Source of the DNA: Acanthaster planci
Taxonomy: Eukaryota; Echinodermata; Asteroidea; Valvatida; Acanthasteridae
Length of the DNA: 64,000 nucleotides
Assembly (NCBI RefSeq): GCF_001949145.1
Contig: NW_019091528.1
Span: 249,467-313,466 of the forward strand
Direction of reading: 5' to 3'
Positions 1 through 45,222 of this stretch are shown here, piece after piece. The notes under the pieces were generated by a model, which was not told the DNA's origin, searched no databases, and was given only the letters and a program-made list of their open reading frames with translations. A program made the translations under genes and the position numbers. Each line of letters begins with the position of its first letter. Positions within the stretch are counted from its first letter, which is position 1.

Positions 1-368
1 TGCTGTTACTGCTTGCAGCCATTGGTTGCTTACTTCTGCCGTTGATAGTGGTTACCACTAAAGAGTAGCGAAGTGTGACGTCATTGTGAACCAGGAAGAG
101 CAGCACAAACAAATAGAGTATATGCGCATGTTGGTTCTCGCGCAGGTTCTCACACTAACGCTTTTTACACTCCTAATTGTGCACGGGACATACTCACTTC
201 AGTACATTGTAGTGGCGGCAGTTGTTGCTGCTGCTGTTGCCAGTGCTGGTCGCTCCTGCTACAGCTGTTGGTCACTCCTGCTGCCGACAATAGCTTTTGT
301 GGCAGTCACTATTTTTGACTTTCGTTGCCATTGTATTGCTATTTACCTTGTTGTTCGATCAATTTCAG

Positions 369-8547
<8,179 letters not shown>

Positions 8548-8557
8548 GAGTGTCATG

Positions 8558-8563
8558 AATAAA
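8558..8563 (+). terminator. Possible ZnT5 polyadenylation signal
   Basis: An AATAAA lies only 11 bases after the stop codon. If used, the 3' UTR would be very short; a further downstream site is possible, so the assignment is tentative. Confidence 0.3.
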
Positions 8564-8836
8564 CTCGTGAAATGTGCCAAGTAGATGCTTCAAGTGATGT
8601 ACTGTCAAAAAAAAAGAGTCAACCAAGCCATTTGACCTCGGTGTTGACCCTATTTTGACCTTTAGAGCAGATGCCATGCAAGACTTCAGTTTGAGCACCA
8701 CCGGTCAGCCATTGCACACAAGAAAAATTTTGCATCATGAGAACACTGCTTGATGTCAGTGACACTGTGCCGGGTTTCCTGGATTGGTTGAAACAGGCTT
8801 ACATGTACTGTAAGCTTGGCTGTGCTTTGCCAGTAT

Positions 8837-9080
8837 GCTGACCTTAGGTCTTATGGTTACAGGAGGTTCCATTTTTTTAAAAGAGGTATTAATGAATCGC
8901 AGGCACCATTGGTTGGAACAAGCTATGTTGGTGGGGAGTGTTCAGTTTGTTGGTGGCTATGCGACCACAAGGCTTGCATTTCATAGTCATTTGTGGGCCA
9001 GCAAAGTACAGTTTCCATCAAAGAGGGCTCCATTTCAAGGACAATTGGGCCTTCTCTTGGTGCAGCAGGTCCTGGACTGA
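8837..9080 (+). repeat. Interspersed repeat copy 1 (pairs with 54861-54994)
   Basis: The stretch containing gggagtgttcagtttgttgg and the following roughly 130 bp aligns by eye with 54861-54994 in the same orientation, with scattered substitutions. No coding function is visible, so an old dispersed repeat is likely. Confidence 0.6.
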
Positions 9081-12000
9081 ACGAGGGCTTATCACATGTA
9101 TCTCAGATTTTTTTCTATGGTTTTTAAGATGATTTAGTTTAAGAATTAGAAAAAAACTTCAAGAAAAAAAGGAGGAATGTCAGCAATTTTGACACGCACT
9201 TCAAGTGTACGGTTCTTGAGCAAAGAAACTTGAATTAAGAGGGCTTCCTGAACACTGCACCAGCAGTCCACCAATTAAAATATCCACCTCAGCCTCAGTC
9301 ATCGCCTCATTTTTCTGTGTCTGAAATTTAAAGGAAGTGATTTTGGTGAAAGAACTGCTAGCATTAAATTTGATGTCATGAGATCATACCGAGCACCAAC
9401 AAATGCATGAATATTCAATTTCCTATACCTCATTATACGAAATTTGAAGGATGGAGATTACCATCGACAAATTGCGGCGGCGATCATACTGTACAAAGAG
9501 GTTTCCTGGTTGTGAAACAGATGGTGCGTAGCAAGCGTTCGGTGTGCTCTGGCTATGGACATACCAGGCATGCCAGAAAGCGGTAATTGGCCAGATGTCA
9601 TGGCCCGGGGCAGTTCAAACTCCTTCTGTGCCGTCCTTCCTCTATGGTCAGACTGTGTTTGTCTAGGTAGCGACATGATACTATAACAAGTTTTCTCTTT
9701 GCGAAGAAGTTAATCAAAGAAAATGGTAGCTAGTGGCTGGCTCTGGAAATACGGCTAAATGAGCTCAGACCAAGTCCATTTAAATGTTTGAACTTGAGAA
9801 CAAAAGCCTAACATTGTAACAACTGACCCACGTAAGTTTTTCGATCTTTTTTCTTACGTTGCAGAACTGATATTCTCGATGCACGCATGTGTACATGCGC
9901 AAGAAATTTGGAATCAGTCTTGGTCCTTGACTTGTACAAAACAGTCCTGGCCAACTTCTAGACCAAAGTGTGTTCTTGTTGCAGTTTCGATTGATTGTGG
10001 ACAAACGACTAATTTTTATACTTTCGACATTGCCTCTTTTTCTGCGGGAAATCTGACGTCATGGCATACATTAGAAGGCGGCTTAAAACGATGAGCCCGT
10101 GATTAATACCCAAATTTTGAACATGGTTAACCAGAATATGCATAAAAGCACAGCGCATCCCCAAGAACGGTGCGACCAAGTACTATCCAATTTAAACAAA
10201 ATGTGAACTGACCGGTATGTATACCTTGCATGGTGTTTGAGAAGATTAACAAATTCTTGGCTTGATGATGTTTTTACTACTTCATTTTTGGTTTTGGCGA
10301 TCCAGAGATTATACCCCAGAAAACTCAGTCAAACAAATCTCATTTGATGGGCTTTGAGGCTTTTCATGGTGAAGGTAGCAAGTTCGGTAAAGAGGTTGCG
10401 GTAGCACCATGCAGGGATACATGTATCTCTATTTGAGTAGGCCTACGTGTGGTTCCGAAAGGGTACTTGACATTTGTTTTCTCACTTGAGTGCTTGTTTT
10501 GACGTGAGGAATATCTTTTGATCGCTAAAAGCAAATAGGATGACAAAAACTCGTAGCCAAGAGTGTTCTCTTTAAAACCATACAAAAATACATGTACCGC
10601 CAGTTAAAATGCTTAAAATGTGTAGTGTTGGCAAGGACTTATGGGGATGAACACCGTTTGCACTGCAGAGAGCGAAGTTACAATCTTGGGTTGGTTTCGA
10701 AAAGATGCCAGTTCCCCGTGAAAGCGTGTTCTCGTACGATACTGGGCTAGAGTGGTCACATCGATTAATTAGCTTACCCAATTAAGGCAACCTTGACCCG
10801 GGATGGCCGCGTGTGCTTTGTCAACTTACCATAATTATATATTCCAACAAGCGAGACGGTAGAGGCCATGTCTTCTTTTCCCCATAGTTAAACCTATGTC
10901 AACTTTTGGAAGCTTTTATCGAACATACCCGTAAAATGTGGACGCAACTCACACTAAACACATAGACTTGGGGCATGAAGGTTCACAAGTTTCCTTTTTG
11001 CCGAAACCATAAAGACTGAACTGAATTCAGTGAGGCTTTTGTAATTCCCCCAAAGCAGATATCTATTTTTAGACCACCCTAACAAAAACATTCTGGCAAT
11101 TCTGCTGTCTTGGAAATGCAGAAAAGCCGAAGTTAAACATACATGTGCACGGTCAGCATGTTTCATACGTGAATGGTTCCAGCGTGTCGAGCGCGTAGTG
11201 GCGGATATACCGTGAGTGATATACATGTATTATTTTCCGTTTGGAGTCCTAATCTCCCTTGTACAAAGCCCGAGAACAAACAGTGCCAGGAGACGCAATT
11301 AAACTCCTTGGAGAGAATCCCCACCAAGCCGGGTACTCACGCGCCCAGCTCCTTAGATCAAAGGAAAGGGTCTGACGTCGGCGTCCCGGGTATTGGACTC
11401 TGTGAATTACAGACGACTATTACAGGAAGTGACTGGTACCCTTCATCTGTAGGGTTCGTCAGGTTAAGCCCGCGACGTACGGGGGTACTCCTTGATGTAA
11501 ACTTGCTTACGAGCCATCGAGCACTGATCGAGTGTCTGAAGATCAGTGACGCTACGCGACAAGTAAGTTTCCGAAAATGTAACTGCTTAAACAACACCAA
11601 TTAAGGATGGTGTGTCGGGAAAACTTTCAGTAAATCCACAGAAACTGATGAGAAGCATCACAGCAATAGATTCGAAGTTGCTAAATCCGGTAAATTTCGA
11701 TTTGTTGATTTGGCGCAAATATTATATACAGGATTCCCTTTTATCCGGGCCCTCGATTTGATCCGTCGATTGTCTCTATATTTACAGTTTTTCGTCGTGA
11801 TATTTCTTATTAACACGCGCATGGGTCCATTCTTTTTTTTTTCCTAGCCATGGAAAAGGTTACACCATGGTTATATACTACACTACTGTATCCCCTGTAC
11901 TGTCTACAAACGATATTTTTCTTACGCTGCAGTGACTCGGACACTAACTCCAAGGCCGTGACTTGCAAACAAACGTACTATACCCGGTTGCAGGTGCATA

Positions 12001-13900
12001 ACAGCGAATACAATACGGCTCAGTCATTCGAGTAATTGTTGTCCCCGAAAAACGCTGTTATTACCTTCCCGCATGCAGCAGGGGGGCCGTCACACTTGAC
12101 CAAATTTTATGTCGTCCTGAACAAAATGAGCGTCAAGGTACAAGAAGTGGGATAAAGCGGCTAGTCTGGCTCCGTACTCCTAAAATTGTTGTGACTGACA
12201 ATAACACTGACTGCTTCAGTAAGTTGAAGTGCATGGCTGATATAGTTATATTTCCACAAAAGGGCATTTCTGCCTCCTCTTACAATCCAGAATGGGACCG
12301 GAATTCAAGAATGATCTCTTTTCTTTTTCATGTACAGCATAGAAAGGATCCATTTCCCTGCACGTCATGTGATATTTTGATGATTCCAGTCATGCTTAAT
12401 TTATGTGTATGGGGTGTTGGGATTTATTTCTCTAATGGCATGTTGTACCATTATGAAGGGTTCACTTCTCAGTACTGGCAAATGCATGTGAACACGATGC
12501 ATGCATGAATTCGAAATTATGTAGAAAAGGGCATCGTTCCTGCTTGAGTGTAATTTTCTGTGAAGGTGCATTCAGTAGGCCTACAACAGGCATGGCGCAT
12601 GGCCATATAGTTATGTAGTAAGGAACGAAGTGTACATTTTTAAAGAATGAATCAGTACCCCGCAAAAAAATGCATTTTTAGTAACAATTATTTGGTGTTG
12701 TGCGTATAACTTTGATTACTTAGCGCAGATCCTATTGGAAGTCGACATCTTAAGATAATAGATGACGACGTGTTGGAAACAAGAAGACGGTTTCCAAGTG
12801 TCCTGTCATGGTGACCCCGAATCAGAAACATGTTAGTGACGTCGAAGCAGGGTGGCCCCTGAAAACAAAGAACCAGACACGGTTACATCATCTGACAGAG
12901 GCAAGCACAATTCAGGAAGCAGACGACATTCATGAACATCATTTTCACTCAACAATCGGCATGTTTCTCACAGAGCTTCTCTCAAACGACGAAAAAGTGG
13001 AGATCCTTTGATTTGAATGGGCAAGGACGCGAAGAAGAAGAGTCTCCACCTTTTCAGTCGTTTCTCCGATTTAAACCACGTCCCTCCCCACTATTATTGT
13101 CCATTTTTTTTTACAAAAGAACAGAAAGGATTTACTGATGCTTTGAGAGCAGTGACATGAATTCCATCATTTGTCTAGCGTTGGCTGGCTGTACATAAAA
13201 GCTTCATATCTGTCCCAAGTAACTCCTCGGCTGGGTGCACAACTACTTATCATTCACAGACACAGTACTTCACGTACATGCTTTATACGAGGTTGCACAC
13301 AGACATGCAGATGACACCGTCAGCGTATCGCATGGCACACACACTGTCCTACGGTCCAAATGGATTTACATATACAGTATATCTATTTGTTTGTTGCGGA
13401 AATAGGCCCTTTGCTAAATAAAAGTTAGCAAAGGCTATCGATATGACTGTACGGAGCTGGGGACCTTTTACACCACCAAGCAAGTTTGTCGAGTGACTGA
13501 TTTGAGAACTACAGTTCACTGTCTCTTCAAATGAAGAAAATTGTTCATGAATTGTGGTTGTGTAAGTTGTTATCGAACACTTTACAGAATAGGGTGACGT
13601 CACAAGAGTGGTTTTAAAAAATACACCGCTCTCGGGGGGGCATGTTAGCCCAGGCTTTATGTGCATTTCGTTTCCAGTCCACACTCGCTCTTGCAGGTTT
13701 TCTCCAGGTACTTCGGTTTCCACCTGCGTCTAAAACTGGACCTTCTTCCTAGCTCTGAAATGTGATGCTGATTAATAAAGGTTATGAATAAACATTTGGT
13801 TATTGGCGCAAACAGCCTGAGTAGCTAAAAACGCCATTAAAACAAAACAACAAAAACATCTCTTTCAAGATGTGTTTTGCGTCGGGGAGATGTTAATTTA
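9081..13900. other. Intergenic stretch, no assigned gene
   Basis: No recognisable protein domain. Short ORFs occur (for example plus 11173-11604 with 143 codons, plus 12191-12508, minus 13349-13723), but none resembles a known family. The 11173 ORF reaches a good-looking donor (caa then gtaagt at about 11562), so an unrecognised or untranslated first exon cannot be excluded. Confidence 0.5.
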
Positions 13901-14139
13901 CATAACGGGTTTTGCCCTTACCCAACGTATACATTGATAAACACTGTATGCTCAGTGCTTGACCGAGAGCTTGCGAAAAAAATTCGAGAGGTTTAGACGT
14001 CTGCACTAGTAAGCAGAAGGTCGTGAGTTCGAGTCCCACCCAAGTAAGCTTGTGAATTTTTTCGCTAGCTCTTGGACAAGCACTGAACATACAGTGTTTA
14101 TCAATATATACGTTGGGTAAGGGCAAAACCCGTTATATA
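13901..14139. mobile_element. Palindromic tRNA-like fold-back element
   Basis: Two arms of about 85 bp (13901-13988 and 14055-14139) are reverse complements with only a few mismatches, for example ttttgcccttacccaacgta against tacgttgggtaagggcaaaa. The unpaired centre (about 13991-14041) contains gtgagttcgagtcccac, which looks like a tRNA T-arm/B-box. It is a non-autonomous fold-back element, perhaps tRNA-derived. No transposase is visible. Confidence 0.75.
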
Positions 14140-14793
14140 AAAAAATCTCTTTCATTCCTGCATGCGGCTGCAATGAATCCCCTCTCATTCTTGCGTAACC
14201 GGATGGCTGCAAGGTTGTTTGACGTCTAGGGTACCTTCTTGGTGATCCTTTAGCTTTGTTCTTAGCGATAGTATTAGTAGCTTCGTCGCTGAAGTGAACC
14301 AGGTTTGGCAGAAGTACAGTCGAAGCTCATTAACATAAGGCCTGTTAGACTTTGCTAATTACCTTGTCCCCTCCTTCCTCCATGGTTATATCAGGAACCT
14401 TGTATCATCAGGAATGAAAAGCAAAGGATTGGGACCTACAAATTTCCTTGTCTTAAACAGAATCTTGTATTAACGGTGCTCTAATTAACGAAGTTCGACT
14501 GTATACCACCAATAGGTGAGCTACATAAAGTGACGTTGCCAATATTCTCTTTAATTCGTAATCCAGGCAGTTTACTTTATTTTACCTTGAACATAAACTT
14601 TCATTTATACCTTTTTTCGGCAAAAAAAATTATTGTCCAAAAGGAGAAAAAATGTTATTAAGAAAGACTTTCGAATTTGTATTTATTTTCTAAGGCAAAG
14701 GAGCCATTAAAAAGATCAGCATTCGCTAAAAACATTATGACTCTATCTATTCTTCGCTCAAAGAAAAAATAATGGTTCCTTTTTGAAAACTAG

Positions 14794-14922
14794 AGATGCC
14801 TTTGAAGCGGTCAGGGAAGTTTTGGTCGAGACTCCAAGGAACACTGTTCTGCTGCTTCAGATGCTGCAAAGGGGACGAGTTCTGGAGTCAACGGTACTAC
14901 GAGACCCATTATTTAAAAATAG
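14794..14922 (+). CDS. Candidate orphan coding exon
   Basis: A 129-bp open stretch lies between a possible acceptor (gaaaactag, ends 14793) and a consensus donor gtaagt at 14923. From the ATG at 14796 it reads a basic, Cys-rich and aromatic peptide with FCCFRCC and FWSQRYYETHY. I do not recognise the family. It could be part of an unannotated gene whose other exons are in or near the gap, or chance. Confidence 0.3.
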
Positions 14923-14927
14923 GTAAG

Positions 14928-15590
14928 TTTAGGTGGGTTGGTTTGGGTTGGGTTGCATTGCGATGGGTTGGGTTTGGTGGGGTTGGGTTGGGTTGGGTTA
15001 AGTTGATTTGGGTTGCGTGGGTGGGAATGGGTTGGGTTGGATGGAGAAGGGTTGGGTGGGGATGAGTTGGGTTTGGTGGGGTGATGGGTTGGGTTGGGTT
15101 GGGTTGGGTCGGGTTGGGTGGGGAGGGTTNNNNNNNNNNNNNNNNNNNNNNNNNNNNNNNNNNNNNNNNNNNNNNNNNNNNNNNNNNNNNNNNNNNNNNN
15201 NNNNNNNNNNNNNNNNNNNNNNNNNNNNNNNNNNNNNNNNNNNNNNNNNNNNNNNNNNNNNNNNNNNNNNNNNNNNNNNNNNNNNNNNNNNNNNNNNNNN
15301 NNNNNNNNNNNNNNNNNNNNNNNNNNNNNNNNNNNNNNNNNNNNNNNNNNNNNNNNNNNNNNNNNNNNNNNNNNNNNNNNNNGGGTTGGGTTGGGTGGGG
15401 TGAGGATGGTTTGGGTTGGATGAGGATAGGCTGGGTTGGTTGGTTGGGGATGGGTTGGGTTGGATGGAGAAGGATTGGGTGGGGATGAGTTGGGTTGGGT
15501 GGGGATGGGTTGGCTTTGGTTGGGTGGGGATGGGTTTGGGTGGGGATGGTTTGGGTTGGATGGGGCTGGGTTGGGTTGGGTTGACCTAAC
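14928..15590 (+). repeat. GGGTTG-type G-rich tandem repeat with assembly gap
   Basis: Degenerate tandem ggttgggttggg/ggtggggatg units run for about 660 bp on both sides of a run of N. The plus strand is G-rich with G-triplets every few bases. Long ORFs here (poly Pro-Asn-Thr-Gln on the minus strand, Gly-Trp-Val on the plus strand) are products of the repeat and not genes. Confidence 0.95.
15130..15382. other. Assembly gap, 253 N
   Basis: Unresolved bases inside the G-rich tandem repeat; the true array length is unknown. Confidence 1.
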
Positions 15591-16317
15591 TGCCTCTTTC
15601 CCTTCTTTCGTGCCCCAAACCCCACATAACGATGCGGAGGCTTTTGCGTAATTTATTCTTGTGCCCATTATAATTATAAATAAAAGTTGAGACACAACTC
15701 GGCGACTGTTCTCATTATTTTCCACGACGTCGCGTGTTGTCGAGTGACATTCTAGGCCCAGCGTAAGTCGAAACACAGTCACATGATTGCATGTGCATGC
15801 AAAGCCGCCACGAGCGGCAGTCTCGACTCTGTGTGCGATTTTAAGTTACATTTTTGATACTAACATTGGAAATACTTGACTTGTATTAAAATTTTAGTCA
15901 CAACTTTTGAATACCACTGAACTCAATATATGTACGTTTGTAAATGATAAGAATATGAATGTGGAACTCACGGCGCAAAATTTGTGAGGGAAATGTCAAT
16001 GAACTTAAGCCTATATCGGGCCTTTTCTGCGGAGAACGACAGCAGTCGTAATGCAGTTATTGGACATACAGTGACTTTGGTCGAGTGCGGCCGGCCATCG
16101 TAGTTTTAGGCCTATCTACCTCAAAACTTCAGTTTCAACTGACCGTCGCCGCTGGGCTGGGGGCACCACACTCGTATGCGCTGCAGGCCCATTGCCAGCC
16201 TTATTGCGTATAACGGCGTGCCTTCGTAGCGTGCGTGATCACTGCATGCGTGGGCCGCTCCGCGCGGCGAGTCCCCCCGGAACTACTGCAAGGTATCACG
16301 TCCACATATTGTACACG
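15591..16317. other. Intergenic stretch, nothing recognised
   Basis: No domain, RNA gene or clear repeat seen. The plus ORF starting at 16192 runs into the left end of the next element and has no recognisable homologue. Confidence 0.5.
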
Positions 16318-16319
16318 TC

Positions 16320-17088
16320 TATGGAATTCCATATCTGCCGTCGCCCGTCGTGCGTCGCCCGTCACTCTTTTCACGCTTGCATAGTGCTATTTTTCACTTT
16401 GACCCTTGATCTTTTCGCACTGATTTGTTCGATCGATCCGCCATGCTCTCTGTGCTTCCACAATATCCCAAGAGATCATACCCCGGAAATACAAGAGTAC
16501 CGTTGAACTGAATATAAATAATAAGTTACTTACAATGTTTGATTCCTTAGGCCTTACATCTTTTATAAGAGACGAACTGATTCAACATTATTTTGAGGGC
16601 GGGTATACCTAGGATGAAATCTGCTGTATAGGGCCTACTCCAAATTAGACATGACTTGAGTTGCACGTAGGTACACAGAAGTCTTTTAAACAGTAATGTT
16701 ACCTTGTTAGCCCCATAAATAGAGCTGATATGCTGGACTACCTGTGCTCACCGGCCTATCACTATGACTAATACACACCAACAAACCCCAGCACGTCATG
16801 TTTTCTGACAAATAACCGAATGATAATTGCCCCTGTCATTCAATAAAAAGTTACTTATCCACAGCACAATTGGCAAAAACAATTTGCTGTATAGTATTTG
16901 TGGATTTCACGGTGAAATTGCGAGGCATAAAAATGGAATGTCTGTATCGGCTAGCAGATTTCTTTCTAGAATTTCATGAAATAAGTCAGCGCATTTGCGG
17001 AAAAAAAGTTTTCCTAAAAAAACACTTGGTTGAGTTTTCAGAAAGGCGACGCGCGACGGACGACGGCAGATAATGGCATTCCATATAA
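16320..17088. mobile_element. MITE-like element with about 43-bp inverted ends
   Basis: The left end (about 16320-16363, with atctgccgtcgcccgtcgtg) and the right end (about 17043-17088, with gacggacgacggcagat) are inverted copies, both bordered by a ggaat(t/g)ccatat-like word. The interior, about 680 bp, has no intact long ORF, so this is probably a non-autonomous DNA transposon. Confidence 0.65.
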
Positions 17089-17746
17089 TAAACGCACGCC
17101 ATAATTTTGGCTGATTAACATGCTGCCCTCAACGACGATTTTTAGAGAGATGACAACTTTTATAACGACCCAGCCGGGTAACTTAATAGGACCCTACAAG
17201 TCGTATTCAACAATGGCAAGAATTATTTTTATTTCGGTTTAGTATGTTTTTAATTACACACAGGCCTAAGCCTAATATGGCGACTAATGGCCTCCATCGC
17301 TGAATTACATCTTTAAAAGATAATCTCAACCTGGACACTTATCGGCAACGAACATCTGTGACTGCCCAAATGCGTCAGCTTTCAAGTTGACGTTTATTGT
17401 ACACACGCTCCCTTGAGGTTCCCCCACCGCGCATGCTTATACCAGCAATATTTAGTGCGAAACGAGACAATGCACACCAGTAAAGGTGCAGGTACTCTGA
17501 CGTTTTCTATGCACATCAGTGAATAGCATTATTGCATTACTATATTTTTCTCTTTTGCAAATCAGAGAATATTATATCAATACGTGACTGTGACTGTTAG
17601 TTTTCTTACGGACATTCGTTATGTGTGGCTTGAGGTGGCCAATATGTAACATAATAGCGACGAGAGTGCTCGTCCGATGGACTTGGTGCTTTGAAACAAC
17701 TCGTATTTCTAGTAATCATTGTGAATTCACATCGTAAGCGATCGAC
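17089..17746 (+). promoter_or_regulatory. Upstream region of ANKDD1 (promoter/5' UTR presumed)
   Basis: About 660 bp between the repeat element and the predicted start codon. No clear TATA box or initiator could be assigned with confidence; the 5' UTR probably lies in the last few hundred bases. Confidence 0.3.
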
Positions 17747-41776
<24,030 letters not shown>

Positions 41777-43680
41777 CTGCCATGCCGTGGTCTTTGACAC
41801 CTTGGCCTCAGCAAGATCCCGACAGTTTTCTTTGACCTTTGTATTCATTAATCCTAGCCCCCCAGGGACCATTGAAATCATGCATATGGTTGTTAGATTC
41901 ACAAAGTGGTTAGGGTTAAAGGTCAGTCTTTCTCTATTCTTCCACCCAGTCTACTATTCATTCCATTCCATTCTACTCAAATGTTTTGTACTTCTCTGCC
42001 TCCATAGTAAAGTGACGGTAAAGGTGTCACCAGTAAAGATCCGTGCCTTTGCTATTCTGAAAGTCATGTTTTGTTTCCTCCAGAAGTGTGGCTTATTTAT
42101 ATCCAAAAATGTTATCGCATATTTTTGTAGCATTATGATGAAGATGTAGAAATTGCATTCTGATTTAACCTGAACATTGAAGGCTTCTGTAGAATAATTC
42201 TGTGGTTCCTGTTTCCAACCTGCCCTTGTTTCGGGCTCTGAATGAGGGGGAAAAAATGTTATGTCACCAACTCTTTCTGGATTTTCTTATCAAGAAAAAC
42301 AGATTGAAAAAATATGGGGTAAGCAAGTTTATTTTTGTTTACCCCCTTTCGCCCAGCCAACCGACTCTCCCTCAAGGGTAAAACAAATACGCGAACCAAA
42401 GAAGTTACTACGGATGCTCCTATAACAAAAATGCCCCCAAACAAACTTGTACCAACGCAGAAGTCTTTCCAGAATGTTTTTTTTCACTTTTCAGTTTATT
42501 TTAATCCTAATAACTTCAAAGAAGTTTGAATTATGAGTTTAAGATGTTTCCAGACAGACAGAGACAGTGACCATAATAACATCACTGATCATTAGCAGTG
42601 GCCCCCGCCAATGGCTGTTAGCAGTGTTGATAAATAGTGTTTAGAGTCAGAGTTCTATTGCATTTGCTCCATGCAGAACCCAACACAATGGTTGTAGCCA
42701 TTGTATGGGGCCATTTGGCATATGTTAAGTAACACTTGTCGCTGGATTCATCTACTTTTTTTCTCCTTTTCTCTGTGTGCTAAGTAAAAATCAGTCCACT
42801 AATATTGTATTACACATTCATGTAGCTCTGCATTTAATAACAAAAAGTTAATGATGATATCACACTTTATTTGTAAACTTTAACCCTGTGCTATGTTAAT
42901 TTGGTTGTACCTTTCTGAGATGGGTGTCATTCTCAAAAGGTGTGACAGGGACACTAAACTACTTTGTAAAGTTGATTTTTAGGAACAGATTTGTTTTACA
43001 GTTTTCAGACAAATTGTTTAAAACAAGTGCCAAATGTGAAAACATTGTCTGAGAATTTTTCAAAGCGGAGTTCGGGGTTGGGAGGTTAAAACCCATTGAA
43101 AGGACCCAAAGATCCCAAGTTGTGTCCTGTTTGTGGAACTGTCGGAAAGAACATACAAACAGTTGAAATATTGGATCATATGAAATAGTGTCACGTTTTT
43201 GCTTCATTCCGGAGGTGCGACATTTTCTATGCATCTTGCAAAATTTCTATCTACCACTATTCAAAATAACATCACGTCAAACAGTACTTTGGCAAAATCA
43301 TTCCGGTCTTTTTGACAAAAATGAATGTCTTCCCGACAACCTTTTTATTCATCTCCATACACGTGTGTGGAGCTTTCAAGTACCATCACAAAAGCACCCT
43401 GGGATTCCCAGCCAATCTTATTCATTGCATTTAAGTCAAACAGTGCTTTTAGCCTAAAAGAGCTCCGCTTTCTGAAAAAGAGTTGTCATCCAGACAGAAG
43501 TTTCATATTGTTTTCAAGGGTGAGTTTACATTTTGTCTTCCAAATGGAAATGTTTTCTAGATTGAAAATATTTGTATATATTGACTGTATGAAGGTTCAT
43601 CAAGTCTCAAAAGAAAGACATTATACTTTGTATTAATTTATTTAATATTTCCGAAAATGTACATAATTAATAAACGCAGT
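41777..43680 (+). other. Probable long ANKDD1 3' UTR
   Basis: No ORF of interest. The first clear AATAAA after the stop is at 43669-43674, so a 3' UTR of about 1.9 kb is possible. Confidence 0.4.
43669..43674 (+). terminator. Candidate ANKDD1 polyadenylation signal
   Basis: AATAAA in an AT-rich context (attaataaacgc), first such hexamer seen after the stop codon. Confidence 0.4.
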
Positions 43681-45222
43681 ATTTATCATATTTGGTGAAA
43701 TGGTGTATGTACACGGTGGTTACAAGTAAACCTAACTTAACAAAATAAGCATTCTGTTTTCTTTGCCATTTTTATAATATCTGCAATGTTTGTGAAAAGC
43801 CTACTTTGATGAGCACAGTTGCCGTTGGAAAATTACATGTAATCAAAATCCACTTAGAACTTGTTGATGAGGTGGCAAAAGTTGTCTTCAACTTGAAGTC
43901 CCTACTCAGATAATGGACGTACGTGACCACAGTCGCTCAATTGGACTGAAAAATGTTTCTTGAGCACCAAGTAGTAACACACAGCATCTGACTGAAACTT
44001 TCTCTGTCACTCAATTAGATGGTTTTCATTATCTGAATCCGAATTGGTCAGCAAAATGTCCTCCAAGACACATCCACGCTAACTTCTGAGAAGCGCACTG
44101 CGTGTGGAATGACTTGACCAAAGCATTTTAGCGGTGCTGCTTTAGCTTGGATTTGAATACATCCAGTGAAGAACTATTTACAACGAGAGCGGGTATATTT
44201 TGCAGTCTTTTATAGTGGAAACAAAAAATGAGTCCTGGAATGCTTTAGACTTATGACGAATTTGTAGCAATTTTGATCATTCCCCCAGTTTTCCTTGTGT
44301 TAGGCTGGACGAACTCATCTAGGTTAACGTCAACCAATCCGTATTTCATCTTGTAGAGCATACAAAGTCTCTGGTTTCTCCTTGACTGGAGAGTTTCCCA
44401 ACCCAGCGTATTTAGGGCACTAGTTACAGAGCCCTCGACCCTACTGTAGTTTAATTAATGACTTGGAACCAGTATTTACGGCCAATACACCTGAATTCCT
44501 GTGCAGCTACGTATATTTTTTTTAGCGAGAGGGAAGAAGGGGGTACAATAGTCTGCCTCGAGCTCAAGTGAGGTAATTTACATCATGAACCTATCATCAG
44601 TGGCAATATTCTGGCAACATCCCCCCCTCCATTTTCAGCAAATAACATGTAAATATGCACAAATTGGAATTCCGAAATGCTGGGAATGTACTCCAGGAAC
44701 ATTATCCGCTAGTGATGTGTATTACAGATTCAACATTTATTGAAGCAAGTCGGACACAGACATACCTTGGCTTTTGTTCACATCGTTGGCGAAACCTACA
44801 TACCTAATGCATGGGGCTTTTCCAAATCGCAGCTTTGTCTTGATCCCGGGGAGTAAATTTTATGAATTCAGTCTTACCAAGTTGAGACTGTAATATTCTA
44901 TGCTGTTTTCTTTTCTGCTACATCAGTATCCATTTGTCTGATAAGAATACACGTATTGGGGAATTGTTTGGTTTCTATGGTTAATTTCTGAAATTATGAA
45001 GTACCGAAGTGTGACGTGAGTCGCCATGTTGTTTAAACATTTCCTTCAATTGACGGAAGATGGCATGTATACTTTTGCTCCCCGTAGAGCTCAAAATAAA
45101 GCCATAAATTAAGACAAAGTAAAGGAATTGGAAATTGCTATGTAGTGCCCTCTACAGTTCATGCACACAGTGGACAGCGCAAACTTCCTGGTATACGTTG
45201 TCAGATTGATCACCAGACTGAC
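43681..45222. other. Convergent intergenic region ANKDD1 / CAP gene
   Basis: No gene recognised. On the minus strand an AATAAA lies at 44741-44736 and could serve the CAP gene 3' end. Weak evidence only. Confidence 0.4.

Noticed and set aside
13991-14041. Functional tRNA gene
   Set aside because: Only a T-arm-like part is convincing; no complete acceptor stem, D-arm and anticodon arm can be folded.
14928-15590. Interstitial telomere
   Set aside because: The unit is GGGTTG/GGTGGGGATG-like and irregular, not TTAGGG or another known telomere unit.
14909-15782. Long minus-strand ORFs rich in Pro, Asn, Thr and Gln
   Set aside because: They arise from translating the GGGTTG tandem repeat and run through N bases; they are not genes.
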